Assembly (NCBI GenBank): GCA_936432065.2 | Contig: OW386287.2 | Coordinates: forward strand, 185,131,729-185,195,728 | Source: Rutpela maculata | Taxonomy: Eukaryota; Arthropoda; Insecta; Coleoptera; Cerambycidae | DNA length: 64,000 nt | Direction of reading: 5' to 3' | Shown: positions 23,682-35,320 of the stretch, one piece after another | Layout: each line of letters begins with the position of its first letter | How positions within the stretch are numbered: the stretch's first letter is position 1 | Translations under genes and position numbers: made by a program | Notes under the pieces: model-generated | What the model was told of the DNA's origin: nothing | The model's database searches: none | Seen by the model: the letters and a program-made list of their open reading frames with translations, nothing else

Positions 23682-24463
23682 TATTTTACTGTTGTAACAC
23701 TATCAAAGCTAGTATTAATACAGAGACTACTTCAGATCTTAAATTGGCTACAATATAGAGGATGGGAAGGGTTTAATGCTTATTGTCGTCAGCGTGGGAT
23801 TTATAAGCAAGTGGTCGTACCATTACTTCGTCACCGCCACCCTCTTCAGCTAGTAAATTATAATCTTGTAAAGTCCGACCCTGAAGCGGATATAAAAATT
23901 AAAAATTTCATGTTATATGTAATAAAACCTTTGACCAACCTTTAAACTCGTCGGATTTTCAGATTTGCATTTTAGCTAATGGAATTTCATGCCGCCATGT
24001 CACTCTAGCTTTTAATTAATTAACAAATATCGTGCATTCCATTCCATTTTCATTTGTTTGTGTTTTTATTTTTAGCTTAGGCATTTCGCTATACTACTGA
24101 AAATACAATTCCATTGTAATGTTTTCGATTTTGCGCTACCAGGTACATCGCCAATAGTAATACAGCGATAGCCAAGGCCGTCTTATCGAAAAACCGCTGA
24201 TTTTCGCCAAAAAAATTAATGAAATATAATTTTAATTTATAATCTGATATTCTTGTCTTTGATTATAAATGAAAGTTTTATAGTACAGAAGCTTTTAAAA
24301 ATTAAAGTAAAAATCATTAGTTCAGTTCAGAGGTGTGTTTTATTAGGCAAATTACTGCAATGCAAAGATAAAGTAATTGAATAATTTATATTAACGAAAA
24401 AATTGAAATTTAACAGTATGCTTAGAACTTCTCTGACATTAACAGTACAAAATTGGGATAATT
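23682..24463. other. No confident gene
   Basis: A 100-codon frame at 23643-23945 begins inside the foldback end and shows no domain I recognise. The rest is AT-rich. Confidence 0.4.
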
Positions 24464-24787
24464 GAAGAGCTAAGTGGATAAAGGTGTTATGTGACATTTT
24501 TGAAAATTTTGAGATTTCTACACAGACAACTATTTTAACTTATAATCTATCGTTTCAATAAGTTTTTAGGATAATAAACCTTTCCTAAATGCGTTTTAAT
24601 GTTTGATAAAGGTGTTATGTACATATGGTTTTTATATAATTTAATGGTGTCATGATCACATACCACCTTTATCCATTACTGTGCGATATTAAATTGTTTT
24701 AATCCAAAACACTTTGCTTTTAAAGTTATGTTATATTGACATTAATGTGACAAGTTGTGTTAAGAGTTTCTTACTATTATAGTGAAA

Positions 24788-24848
24788 ATGGCCAGTCGTA
24801 GTAAACTGATATTACAAATGGCAATGAATAAACGATTTCATGAATCAT
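24788..24848 (+). CDS. Probable first coding exon of the transposon gene
   Basis: GAAAATGGCC gives a strong start context. The frame reads MASRSKLILQMAMNKRFHES and then meets a GTAAGA splice donor at 24849. It lies about 320 bp inside the left TIR and points toward the main coding region. I infer a spliced transposon gene whose middle part (about 25140-25600, with scattered readable segments such as VDFCKSIFKLTSRRGLDRR) has decayed. Confidence 0.4.
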
Positions 24849-25599
24849 GTAAGATGTTTATAAATTGGCTGATATTTGGAAATAGTGCTTATAGTGTTTT
24901 AATCCATATATTCATTTCGTTCAATTTCGAAATGGTATGAGATGGTACAAGAGTCGAGATGGTATTTGAGTATCTAATTGCTGTAAACACATTTATACCT
25001 TTTGGCAATTCAGCAGAAATCAGTTACATAGTGGCAATTTCTTCCCAGGCAAGTTTAATAATGTTTTAAAAACAAAATATTATCAATATAAAATGCAATA
25101 ATAAAATACGAATTCACCAAAGTATTCTAGCAAATTAGTCTGTAAATCAGAACCACTGGAAAGTGACGCTTTGCGGTGTTGATTTTTGTAAAAGCATTTT
25201 TAAGCTGACAAGTAGAAGAGGGCTGGACCGTAGAAATTTTTATGACAAGAGCAAAACTGATATCTGGCATGGCTTCTGCCCACCCAATATTTTGAAAGAG
25301 CATTAAATTGTTTAAGGCAAATCTGGCGAATTCCGAAATTCTTGCGGAAAAAATAATAAGTATGATAATTACGCCAATCAAGTCAAAGGTCATTTGGGTT
25401 TGTAAGGTTATCGCTTAAGAAGTACAGGGTTCGCTATGCTTACATCTATTGGGTTATCCGTGAAAAATCCCTGCCTACCCAATAAAAATGCTGAAATTAC
25501 GTCCATGGTGTTCAAAATTGTTTAATTGAGATCATGAAATGACTCACATTTTTTCCCAAATGTGATGCTGGAAATAATACTAAAGAATACGGAGAAAAT

Positions 25600-26530
25600 T
25601 ACAAACTAGCTACAAAAGCGTGACGGAGCAAAAGTTACAGTAGATAGAACGATTTGCTTTCTTACTTTAGATCTTCAGCAAACCATGCCGCTGCCAAAAT
25701 TAAGTACATCGAAAGCATTTTACCTTCGTCAAATGTGGTTTTACAACCTTGGCATACATACATTGAGGAATACTGAAAAAAAAACAACGTTCTTTTTCAC
25801 ATGGACTGAAGATATGGCCAGCCGTGAAAGCCTAGAAATTGCTAGTTGCTTACATACCTTTTCACAAATTTACAATGAATATTTCCAAGAAAAGATCGAT
25901 CACATTATAATATGGCCCGACTCCTGTGGTGGACAAAATAAAAACTTCAATATCATTACACTTTACCAGTTGTTGATTTTAAAGAGAGAATTTAAAGTAA
26001 TCGACCATAAATTTTCGGAGATGGGACATTTCATATTTAGATTCAGACAGAGACTTTGGCAAAGTCGAGAAAATTTTAAGGAAACATCAAAACATCTACG
26101 TTCCGGACCAGTATCGAGAAATTTTAAGAACTCCCAAAGACGCCGTTGTCATAGATATGAAGAATCATTTCAAGGATATTGATGGAATTGCCTCAAAACT
26201 CAATTTGTACAACAGGAAGAAAAACTTGAACAATGAAAAGGCTTATTTTCGCGACGGTATAAAATGACACCTATGGGTGCTACTATTACATCACTAGATG
26301 AAATGACTCCATTTTACAAAGTCGATATTTTAAATAAAAGGAATATGCATGAGATAAATTCCGACGGTATTGCTCTAACGGTGTTTGATGAAAACAAGGG
26401 CAGCCTAAGTGTAGGAAAACTGGCCAATCTTAAAGAACAATTACCATTCATAAATGAATGGTAAGGCCGTATTATCACAACATACTTGGAAATGACCAAA
26501 CTGTGGCTCAAAACCGTAGAACTGTCCGAC
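25600..26530 (+). pseudogene. Decayed insect multicopy transposon protein (CGGQNKN family)
   Basis: Reading starts upstream of the first Met with VTVDRTICFLTLDLQQ and passes MPLPKLSTSKAFYLRQMWFY and DMASRESLEIASCL. It then reaches IIIWPDSCGGQNKNFN and VIDHKFSEMGHF. After a frameshift near 26035 it reads DSDRDFGKVEKILRKHQNIY, and after another near 26262 it reads TPMGATITSLDEMTPFYKV. A third shift near 26455 gives VRPYYHNILGN. I recall this order (LQQ.LP.P, YNL.IH, SD.CGGQN.N, HKF...GH, D.DFG.IEK, Y..LPF...YY..L) as a widespread multicopy insect protein. The Asp before CGGQNKN and others may be DDE-type catalytic residues. Three frameshifts make it inactive. Confidence 0.75.
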
Positions 26531-26858
26531 TACCTAAACATTGTACAATGTTTTAATAATAATAAAATATGTTTAATTTCTTAACACTTTTATTCACTAA
26601 TTCCTTGTTCATTTTAGAGAAGCTTATGAGCGGATAAAGGTGTTATGTACATTAATTTTTTAAAATTTTCGAAAATAATGACAACTGACAACTTTAGTTA
26701 TTTGTCTCTGAAAAGTACATCAAATGTCAATATCATCGCAAAATGCAAGCTATATAGTCGTTATAACAAAAAAGTTCTCGCCTAAAAACTTGTCGAGTTA
26801 AATTACTCAATAACGTGTTTTTGTGACATAACACCTTTATCCACTTAGCTCTTCAATT

Positions 26859-27889
26859 GTAACAAAATATTATTGTTTTGAGTTACCTATAATGACTAAA
26901 ATAGTACCTAATCGTAATTATTGCTAAGTATGAAGGTTGTAGCTGATTCCTTTTAATTGAATATTTGTGCTTCTTCATTTTTTAAATCATATTCTCATGG
27001 TGGTTTCATTCTTTTACAGATAGCATTAAACAGGCGACGCTCTACTATGCCCAGTTATTTTTATTAGCTCTTCATACCTATTCCAACTTCGACTTGTTAC
27101 TACTGTAGCCTTAATACTATGGTTTATTTTTTTTGGGTCTAGCACAATCAATTTTGCCTCTTTCTTAGTTTACTTAGAAAGCTTATAATGACATTGCTGA
27201 TTTTTTTTTAACACTTATTTGAGCCAGGATAAAAAAATATTTGATATTAAAAATAAGAGGTCAGAAGTAATGCCTTGTGTTTTTCCTATTGATTTACGAT
27301 ATACACATACAGAACATAGTTCTGGATTTTTAACATTCGGGGTTAATATTTTTTTTCTGCACATTTTTGCGCTCCTCTCTGGCATTTTTATGTACATTCT
27401 ACCAAATTATATGTATATTACTTTTACCGGGTTGTTGATTTCTTTTTGAAAAGGAGTTAGTAAACATTTGGTAGTTTCATCGCCATTAAAATGTTATAAG
27501 CGTCTTATCGAGTTCGATGTCGATATTATTATCCTGGGAGATATAGATATAAATATTAGTTCGATGTCATTAACATTATTTTTAACTTTTAACATTATTC
27601 TACTGTGACATAAATAGTGAATATGGTTATCTGCCAGGATACGCGATGGACAAGGTTGGACAAGAGTGTCTCAACTATGTAAAAAAAATAAATAAATAAA
27701 TACACATAATTGAGGAGGAACTTTTTCATAAATTATAAACATACGAAGTAGTTTGACTTAAATCATTAATGTTGAAACTACTCGTACTTTATACTATGTA
27801 TACTACTTTATACTATAAAATGCAAGAAAAAACGTGATCTGCCAGTCTTCCAGCGACAATATTTTTTTATATATAGTAGTTCATGCCAA
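26859..27889. other. No recognised feature
   Basis: AT-rich sequence. The ~76-codon overlapping frames at 27215-27449 on both strands show no domain. Confidence 0.5.
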
Positions 27890-28689
27890 TGTTGCAAAAA
27901 CCCGAAAAGTGCAGCATGACTACCCTCCCGTTTTCGAGGACGATCCCTACCCCCCTCGAACTACCCCTAAACGCAAAAAACCACATGCATGCGAGGACTT
28001 GTTGGATCGGGTTTTTTGAGGAAATTCGATATGTCCTGTAAAATTTCGCAACCAGACATCCTAACGACTCAATACCGAAACAAGCAAAAAACATCCAAAC
28101 GCTCCAAAAATTGTTTTCCACACCTTTTCAAGGGCGGGAACACGATGCTAATATTATTTAGCCTGCCACCCCTAACCTAATGCATAACACCACCCCCTTT
28201 CCCGTTTTTCGTTTTCTTGCGAGGACTTGTTGGATTGGGTTTTTTTTTAAGAAACTCAATATGTCCTGCAAAATTTTGCCACCAGACATTCTAACGACCC
28301 CAGTCTGAATCCTGAAGTGTCCCTCAAGGAGAAGAAAGTATCCCTCATTTTCAAGGTTGGAGAACACGATAGTTGCATCAGTTTCTCTCTTAGTCCTCAA
28401 AAACTACCCTTGCATGCTCAAAACCATCAGTTTTTTTTATGGTGAGATCACAAGCGCTCATTGGATCAGATTTTCTAGAGAGAGAAATTTTTTTATTGCA
28501 GCTTAAAAGGAGTTTGATAGGACGGGCTATGCGCATGTAGTCGTGTATGTGCATAGTCCACTTTTTTATTATATATTATGTACATGATTTTTTTCACATT
28601 ATGTACATGATTTTTATTCTTATTCTAGACATGCTTCATATATTATTATTACTAAATTTTAATTTATTCTTCGGCGTTTACAAATTAAA

Positions 28690-29097
28690 CAAGCTAAAAA
28701 CGTACTCTTCGCCTGTTCACTGAACATTTTAATAATTGGTACACATTCTATAGGATACTCTTCGCAGTTTTTTGTAAATAATGTTAGTTAAAAGGAGTGT
28801 AAAATAAAGTAAAAATAAAAAAAACATACCAAACCCCATTTGGGTTTAAAACCCGGGACCTTTGGATTCCGAGTCAAATCAAAATCAAATCAAAGATATT
28901 TATTAACGTTTAAAGACATGAATGCGCCTCAGTTGGGTCCAGTCTAGAGCCGATCACCCCACCGCGGCGTGCAACGTCGCGGTAGGTAGGTGATCGGGTG
29001 GAGGGGTTTAGCTTCGGCTGTAACAACAGATGAAATTGGGGCATTAGGCCTCCGAGTCAAAAGCGTAAGAACTACACCACCATCTTACAAGTAAAAA
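28690..29097 (-). mobile_element. tRNA-derived SINE, copy A, interrupted
   Basis: The minus strand starts GATGGTGGTGTAGTTCTTAC and continues GACTCGGAATCCAAAGGTCC and GGGTTTTAAACCC (decayed box B). The body contains GAAGAGTATCC and GAAGAGTACGTTTTTAGCTT. The tRNA-like head is split by the element at 28879-29050. A second copy with the same head and body lies at 53910-54137. Confidence 0.7.
28879..29050 (-). mobile_element. 172-bp non-LTR/SINE tail element with 11-bp target duplication
   Basis: TCCGAGTCAAA is repeated at 28868-28878 and 29051-29061. Read on the minus strand, the insert starts GGCCTAATGCCCC, has an internal hairpin (28950-28997), then AATAAATATC and a (TTGAT)n-like tail. This is the 3' layout of a retroposed RNA: poly(A) signal, spacer, short-repeat tail. 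Relatives are at 54700-54840 and 63284-63480. Confidence 0.8.
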
Positions 29098-29309
29098 AAT
29101 GGTAAATTTTTACATTATAAGACACGAGCTAAAATCATATTTTTACGGTTGTATATTACATTATGAAATGTATATTTGTAAAATATATAAATATTTTGAT
29201 ATCAAAATGAAATATCATTTCACCAGATTTCTATTCAATGACAAAAACATAAAAATCAAAAAAAAAAAAAATTCAAATTTAAATCGTTAATAACATTTTT
29301 ATTTACCGA

Positions 29310-29582
29310 TCGATTTTGTTCAAAACAATAGGGTTCTTCCCCTAGATAACACTAACTTACTAACCAAATTTCAGTACAATCGGATTTTTCTTTCTTGAGT
29401 TATCGTGCTTACAAGAAACGTGACGGACGGACGGACAGACGGACATTTTGAAAGTTGTTCAGAATTCGTTCACTAACACAATGATATGGAAATGTTTTGT
29501 CTGCGAGCGATATTTACGGTTTTAAAAATGTGCCGATCAAATACAATATACTCTTCGTTTTCGATTCGCAAAGAGTATAATA
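29310..29582 (+). repeat. Hairpin-ended repeat, family C, good copy
   Basis: The order is CACTAACTTAC, AAATTTCAGTACAATCGG, GACGGACGGACGGACAGACG, AAATGTGCCGATCAAATA and the terminal hairpin ATACTCTTCG...CGCAAAGAGTAT at 29548-29578. A degraded copy lies at 9335-9570. Confidence 0.65.
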
Positions 29583-30301
29583 ATAAAGAGAGGGAGTCTT
29601 CCTCTTACGCGGCCTCCATACAGCGATACAGAGAAGATCGACGCACAAAATATGCACTGTAGCCGTCGGTTGTGTATTCTCTGCATATACCTTCCATTTG
29701 TTACATGTCCTCAGTATTGAGGACTCTAAGAAGTATAATTAAATGCAATCTATATGGGTTAAGGACTAACTGTACGCATACATAGGTATTGGAAAACCTC
29801 GATCCAAAAAGTCCTCACATGCCTGATAACGAATAATGGGGAAAGTGGGTGGTTTTATGCATTTAGAGGTAGTTGGTTAGGGGTGGGAGGCTAAATAATA
29901 TCAACATCGTATTCCCCAGTCTTGAAAACGTGTAGAAAACAATTTTCAGTGCGTTTGGATTTTTTTTGCATGTTTAGGTTTTGAGGGAAGGGGTGGTTTC
30001 AACACCCTGGGTTCGTTAGAATGTCTGATTGCGAAATTGCCAAGTTTCCTAAAAAAAAAAACACGATCCAACAAGTCCTCGCATGCCTGACAACGAAAAA
30101 TCGAAACAGAAGTGGTTTTTTGCGTTTGGGGGTAATTCGAGAGGGGGACCGCGCGACTATCACCATCGTTTGGCCGCTACCCCTGCACTTTTGGGATTTT
30201 GCACCTTTCTTGCAAGTTTCCTATGGACTATAGTTGAGACGCTCTTGTCGAGCATTGTCCCACTACTTGCAGACTCGTCATACATCAGTTAGGGACATAT
30301 A

Positions 30302-30908
30302 CAACGTGATTTACCATGATATGCGGAAAATAAAATGGTGTACTAGTCTTCAATGTGGGAAAGCCCCTGCAAAATTTTAGAGTGCCCCGAGGTAATTTAG
30401 TATATTAAAAATGGTTAAAAATTACGAAGGTACACTACTGTTATTGACTAGATCAGTAATAGGGCGACGAACTTAGTTGTGAAAGAACGTATTGGAGATG
30501 TTTACATTTCCTTAATTGGCAAAGTGCCGCGATTTTTGCTTTCGGTCGAACAATCAGGACACTGGCGTGTTATTGACGGGTTTAAGTAAATATCTCTTAT
30601 ATCAATTGTTGTTGCAAAGTTCACTAGCATATGGTCAATGTCTTTTCGATTTATTTCGCTGTTTTTGTAGTGTGATTTGATTAAAACTAAAAAGTCACTT
30701 CTCCAGCTTTGCTGTCAATAGTGTCAACTCCAAGTCTGATAAAGTGATATGGTTGTACTGCGTTACGTCACATTGGTTAAAGCCATTGGCGACGCATTTC
30801 TACAAAAAATAAGGTAATTTTTTTGGTCATTTTTTTTTAATTTTTCATTTCCTTTCGGTGCGGACAACCTACTGATACATTTTCCGCATGTCATGGTAGA
30901 TCACCCTG
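30302..30908. mobile_element. 607-bp TA-flanked TIR element
   Basis: CAACGTGATTTACCATGATA at the left pairs with the right end (CAGGGTGATCTACCATGACA inverted), continuing TGCGGAAAAT. TA lies at both edges. The interior is non-coding. It is an ACAGGGTGAT-class insect MITE. Confidence 0.8.
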
Positions 30909-30913
30909 TATAT

Positions 30914-32042
30914 TACGAAAAACACTTTACAAAACTGATGAAATGAGTCAACCAGAACTGTCGCTAGCTTCCGGTCTACATCGGATAAGACGGCTGTTAC
31001 CTAGATGGTTCCTATGAAAATGAGCCATTTCATTGGTTACTACTTTATGAAGTAAAATATAGTTTTAAATTGCAATAATAATTTATTGTTTGCCAATATA
31101 AAACATCTTTGCATCGTAAAATTAACTTTTTGCTCCTGATATATTAATGAGACTGTTTACCAATGATGCAAATAATATCCATATTGTGTCTAAAAACGAA
31201 AGAGGTTGTTGTCGTGCAATTTAAAGTGACACGAAATACAAAGAGACACTTTTTTCTTTCTAGATGAACGAAACAACTTTCCATAGTAATTTATAAGTGA
31301 AATATTCAAAATTCATAGAGTAAATGAAACAAAAAGTTGTGTTAATTTTAAGAAAATAAATATTAATACAGACGAAAAAGAAATATTAATTTTGTATCAA
31401 ATTAGTTACGCCCTAATTCGAAATGAGTGATGATATGATAAGACAATAACGAAATAAAAAGTGAAAATAATATTAATGAATATATTCAGTGAAGTATGTC
31501 AATTATTAAGAAAATAATTATCTTTCAAGGTGACACACGATGACAATATTTCTTATCCATATTGTCGCTTTTGTCATCGGAAGCTATGTAATAATTTTAC
31601 TGTTTGTCAGAAAAATGCAACATCCAGTATTTTTTATTTTAGCAGTAGGAGATCGAAAATCATTTTCAAGTTTATATGGCTGACTATATTATAAAATATT
31701 CTGTGAAGTTTATGAAAAATGTTTGATTTTTTGTGTATGAAGTTGGTACCAAAACTTGTACATTTTCCCTACCATATTCTGCTGATTGGGAGAAATTCAG
31801 TATTTTTGTCAGTTTTATCAATATAATGCATAAATTGTTAGATATTAATTATTTTCGTGGATACAGTAATTTTCTTTATATTCCCTACATCATATACGTT
31901 TTATATACATATACGTTTTGTGGTCCATGTATTATCTCAGTTGTCCTCCGTTTGCTGTATGATACGCCTGACCGCATTACGCTATATGTCGCCAACTAAG
32001 GTGCTAAAGTTAGAAATCTTGGATCCACCTATAGCTACTCCA
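30914..32042. other. No recognised feature
   Basis: AT-rich sequence. The frames at 31733-32066 show no domain I can name. Confidence 0.5.
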
Positions 32043-32565
32043 CCCTGCCAGTTTTCAGCACATTAGCCACCCTAATTTTTTTGTATCTCAGCTCCTAATG
32101 GTCCGATTTTGATTGTATTTTTTTTTTGAAAGCTCACTTTTTGTTCCTATACATTTATCTCTACACCTTAAGTGTTCTGTACAATTTTCAAAAATCTGAA
32201 AATTTCACTTTTCTCACGAATTTCATTGATAAGTAAGTTTTCAATTGTGCTCTATATCCCACAAAAAAGGGTTTATGTATATGGGGTTCCGTATGTGTTA
32301 AGAAAAACTTGTTTTCATATGCAACAGTGATTTTAATTATTTTGAAAACATTTATTATATTAAGGAAACAAATTTTTCCAAATAAAAAACAGCTAGATAC
32401 TAAAAAATACTCAAGTAAATGAACTGCCTCTGTGCAGCTTTTATGACTATAGATCACGCAGTCATCTTCTTCATCTTCCAATTCATCCCTGGAACAAAAT
32501 AATTATTGTTATTATTATATTAAGGCATTGGATCAACAAAACAATATTATGACCTTGAAAAATAA

Positions 32566-34021
32566 CACAGCCCCACAAAAAAAAGTGGTCTGTCCGGCGG
32601 ACCAGACCAATATATCCATATGTATTTGGACCCGCTGAAACCGAATCCGACGTCGGAATTGTCAGATCAGCTCGTTTTTCACCCCCAACCCCAAAAAACA
32701 CCCCCCCCCCCCAAATGCTCTGTCCGGCGGACCAAACCAGTATATTCTTATGTATTTGGACCTGCTGAAACCGAATCCGTAGTCAGAATTGTCAGATTGG
32801 CTCGTTTTTCACCCCCAACCCCAAAAAACACCCCCAAAACAAAAACAAAGTGGTCTGTCTGGCGGACTATACCAGTGTATCCTTATATATTTTGACCTGC
32901 TGAATCCGGATTCGAAGTCAGAATTGATGGATTGGCTCGTTTTTCACCCCCAAACCCGAAAAACACACCCCCCAATAAAATGGTTTGTCCGACGGACTAG
33001 ACCAGTGTATTTTCATGTATTTCGATCTGCTGAAACCGAATCCGATGACAGAATTGTCAGACTGGCTCGTTTTTCACCCCCAACCCCAAGAAACACCCCC
33101 AAAACAAAAACAAAGTGGTCTGTCCGGCGGACTATACGAGTGGATCTTATGTAATTTGATCTGCTGAATCCGAATTCGAAGTTAGAATTGTCAGATTTGC
33201 TCGTATTTCACACCTAACCCTAAAAAACACCCCCAAAACAAAAAAGTGGCCTGTCCGGCGGACCATACCAGTGTATCCTTATATATTTGGACCGCTGAAA
33301 CCGAATCAGAAGTTATAATTGTCAGATTGACTCGTGTTCACCCCCAACCCCCAAAAAGCCCCCCCCCCCCACAAAATGGTCTGTCCGGCGGACCATACCA
33401 GTGTATCCTTATGTATTTGGTAAGGATACACTGGTATAGTCCGCCGGACAGACCACTTCGTTTTTGTTTTGGGAGTGTTTTTTGCGGTTGGGGGTGAAAA
33501 ACGAGCTAATCTGACAATTCTAACATCGGATTCGGTTTCAGCAGGTCCAAATACATAAGAATGCACTGGTCTGGTTCGTCGGACAAATCATTTTTTTTTG
33601 GGGGGGGGGGGGTGTTTTTCGTTGTTGGGGGTGAAAAACGAGCCAATCCATCAATTCTGACTTCGAATCCGGATTCAGCGGGTCAAAATACATAAAAATA
33701 CACTGGTATAGTCCGCCGGATAGAACACTTTGTTTTTGTTTTGGGGGTGTTTTTTGGGGTTGGGGGTGAAAAACGAGCCAATCTGACAATTCTGACTACG
33801 GATATTCGGTTTCAGCAGGTCCAAATACATAAGAATATACTGGTTTGGTCCGCCGGACAGACCATTTTTTTTTTGGGGGGGGGGTTGTTTTTTGGGATTG
33901 GGGGTGAAACACGAGTTGATCTGACAATTCCAACTTCGGATTAGGTTTCAGCGGGTCCAAATACATATGGATACACTGGTCTAGTCCGCCGAACAGACCA
34001 CTTTTTTTTTGTGGGGCTGTG
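32566..34021. mobile_element. 1456-bp foldback with tandemly repeated arms
   Basis: The ends CACAGCCCCAC and GTGGGGCTGTG are flanked by TAA at 32563-32565 and 34022-34024, a 3-bp TWA-type duplication as in PIF/Harbinger. The left arm has seven ~131-bp units (TGTCCGGCGG at 32591, 32721, 32855, 32986, 33121, 33252, 33382). The right arm has five inverted units (33441, 33576, 33713, 33850, 33986). The arms meet near 33415. Open frames through the array are repeat translations, not genes. Confidence 0.9.
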
Positions 34022-34029
34022 TAATCGAT

Positions 34030-35320
34030 CAAACGCATACCTTTTATTGTATTTATTGCTGCATTGTCGACCATAGTGCAGTTAGTGCAGAGTAGTGTAC
34101 GTTAAACATCGATAGTCTGAACTATCGATAGTTATCGATATTTTTACAAAAACTATCGTTAACTATCGATAGTGATGATAGTTTAAAGTGGCCATATTGT
34201 GAATTTCAAGATTCAAAATTTACGAGCGGGGGGGGGGGAGGATCAGGCCATAAGCTTAAGCTGCAAACTATCGATGTATCGTCGAGTACTATCGATACTA
34301 TAGATAGGCTATCGATGTTTAACGAACACTAGTACAGAGTAGCGTGCATGGAACCTTGGCCTTTGAACAGGAGCAGAGCATCGTGTATAGCATCCGGAGC
34401 AACTACTACACTTCACCAATTCTCTGCAGGCTGCCATAATAGAAGAAAGAGAAGATCAGACCGGCATCCACTCCCCAGCAACTATCCCCATTCTTCTGGC
34501 CCTGGAATGTTGTCCATCACTAAGCACGCACGACCCTAAACTTGTCCTGTCTGGTATACTGAATGAAGACAATGCTTTAATTCCTCTTTTGTTGGGGGCA
34601 GACATTGTAGACTGCGACTTTTTGAACTAAAGAGAAGCTTTCTAACATGATTGACTAAGCAGTCTTCTGCGTCTTTGTAGTAAAGCAAAACAGTAAACTT
34701 TCCCAGAACTTGAAAAGCCTTGTCAGAAATAAACTGTTGTGATAAAGAAATAGCTTTGAAGGTTTCAGCACCTTCACTAATGATTTCCAGTTTCCAGGCA
34801 GTCTGTTCCCTTTCATTGCAAATGACATTACATCTAATCCAGTGAATGCATGGAATCCTCTCAATGCAACAGCCTTATGTTTACTCATACTTTCAAACAT
34901 AGCATTAATGCTCATGTATCTCTGACCCTTCCCAGCACCAAAGAGAATCCGCATCTCCTGCATTCCCGCAGTTTTGAGAATGTGAAAGAAAGAGATTGCC
35001 AAAACAACTACATCAGTATCTACTTTGCAAATAATTATTTTTTTGCTCCATGTTCAAAAATGTCTAGCGTTCAGAAAAATCCTGCGTTTGCTTCTTCCTG
35101 TTGCCTGCATTGTACTCCATCAATTGAAGTTTCAATCAAACTTCAAAAATGCATATTCTTCAAGTGACTTGAAATGTTCTGTCTTATTCTGATCGCAGCA
35201 GATGAAGTTATTCCAATTTTTTGGTAGCATATTTCCTTGTGCTACTTGGCGGCGACGAAGACCAACGCCTTTTTGATCTCTCACACGTTTCTTAAGAAAA
35301 GTCTTGAGTAAGTATCCCAA
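34030..35320 (-). pseudogene. PIN-like/Cys-rich multicopy protein, decayed
   Basis: On the minus strand the readable order is NMLPKNWNNFICCDQNKTEH, then (shifted) QQEEANAGFF, KVDTDVVVLAISFFHIL, GAGKGQRYMSINAMFESM, KAVALRGFHAFTGLDVMSFA and GNWKS. After gaps come GPEEWG, WMPV, ACRELVKC and CSCSKAKVPCTLLC. I recall this series from a multicopy metazoan family of unknown function (PKNW..FL..D.NK.ELF; DTDVVVLA; G.G...R.I.....; HAFTGCD..S.F.GKGK; WGW; C.C...C..RC.CKKA...CT..C). DTDVVVLA in a nuclease-like setting suggests a PIN/FEN-type fold, which is inference. Several stops and frameshifts plus a MITE at 34094-34330 make it inactive. The final GCD cysteine is also lost (GLD). Confidence 0.75.
34094..34330. 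mobile_element. 237-bp MITE with ~10-bp target duplication
   Basis: AGTGTACGTTAAACATCGAT at the left pairs with the right end (ATCGATGTTTAACGAACACT). AGTGCAGAGT at 34084-34093 and AGTACAGAGT at 34331-34340 flank it, a 10-bp duplication with one change, as in Mutator-type elements. ACTATCGATAG-type motifs recur within. The host pseudogene's Cys-rich frame continues past the insert once it and one duplicate are removed. Confidence 0.8.

Larger units (their letters stand above)
24464..26854 (+). mobile_element. 2.4-kb DNA transposon with ~33-bp TIRs
   Basis: GAAGAGCTAAGTGGATAAAG and the following GTGTTATGTGACA are inverted at the right end. AATT flanks both sides (24460-24463, 26855-26858), fitting a 4-bp duplication, although AATT is itself palindromic. 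The core GGATAAAGGTGTTATGT recurs inside both ends (24605, 24660 inverted, 26634), like subterminal binding sites. It contains one decayed gene. Four-base duplications with a DDD-type protein recall Sola elements, but that name is tentative. Confidence 0.85.
27890..30190. repeat. Inverted arrays of ~230-bp repeats around a 1.5-kb spacer
   Basis: GCGAGGACTTGTTGGATCGG occurs near 27991 and, as a variant, near 28218 in one orientation. It occurs inverted near 29808 and 30070. The surrounding sequence (CCAAACGC, TTGTTTTCCACAC, ATTATTTAGCC, ACCACCCCCTTTCCC) pairs throughout. The spacer holds a SINE, a nested tail element and a family C repeat, so those inserted between or split the arms. Confidence 0.75.

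Noticed and set aside
32566..34021. Regularly spaced repeats resembling a CRISPR array
   Set aside because: The whole 131-bp unit is conserved rather than short repeats with unique spacers, the array inverts at its centre, and the context is an insect genome.
32483..34074. Series of 60-121 codon frames on both strands with HPQPQKTPP-type repeats
   Set aside because: They are translations of the ~131-bp satellite arms of the foldback and appear on both strands; not genes.
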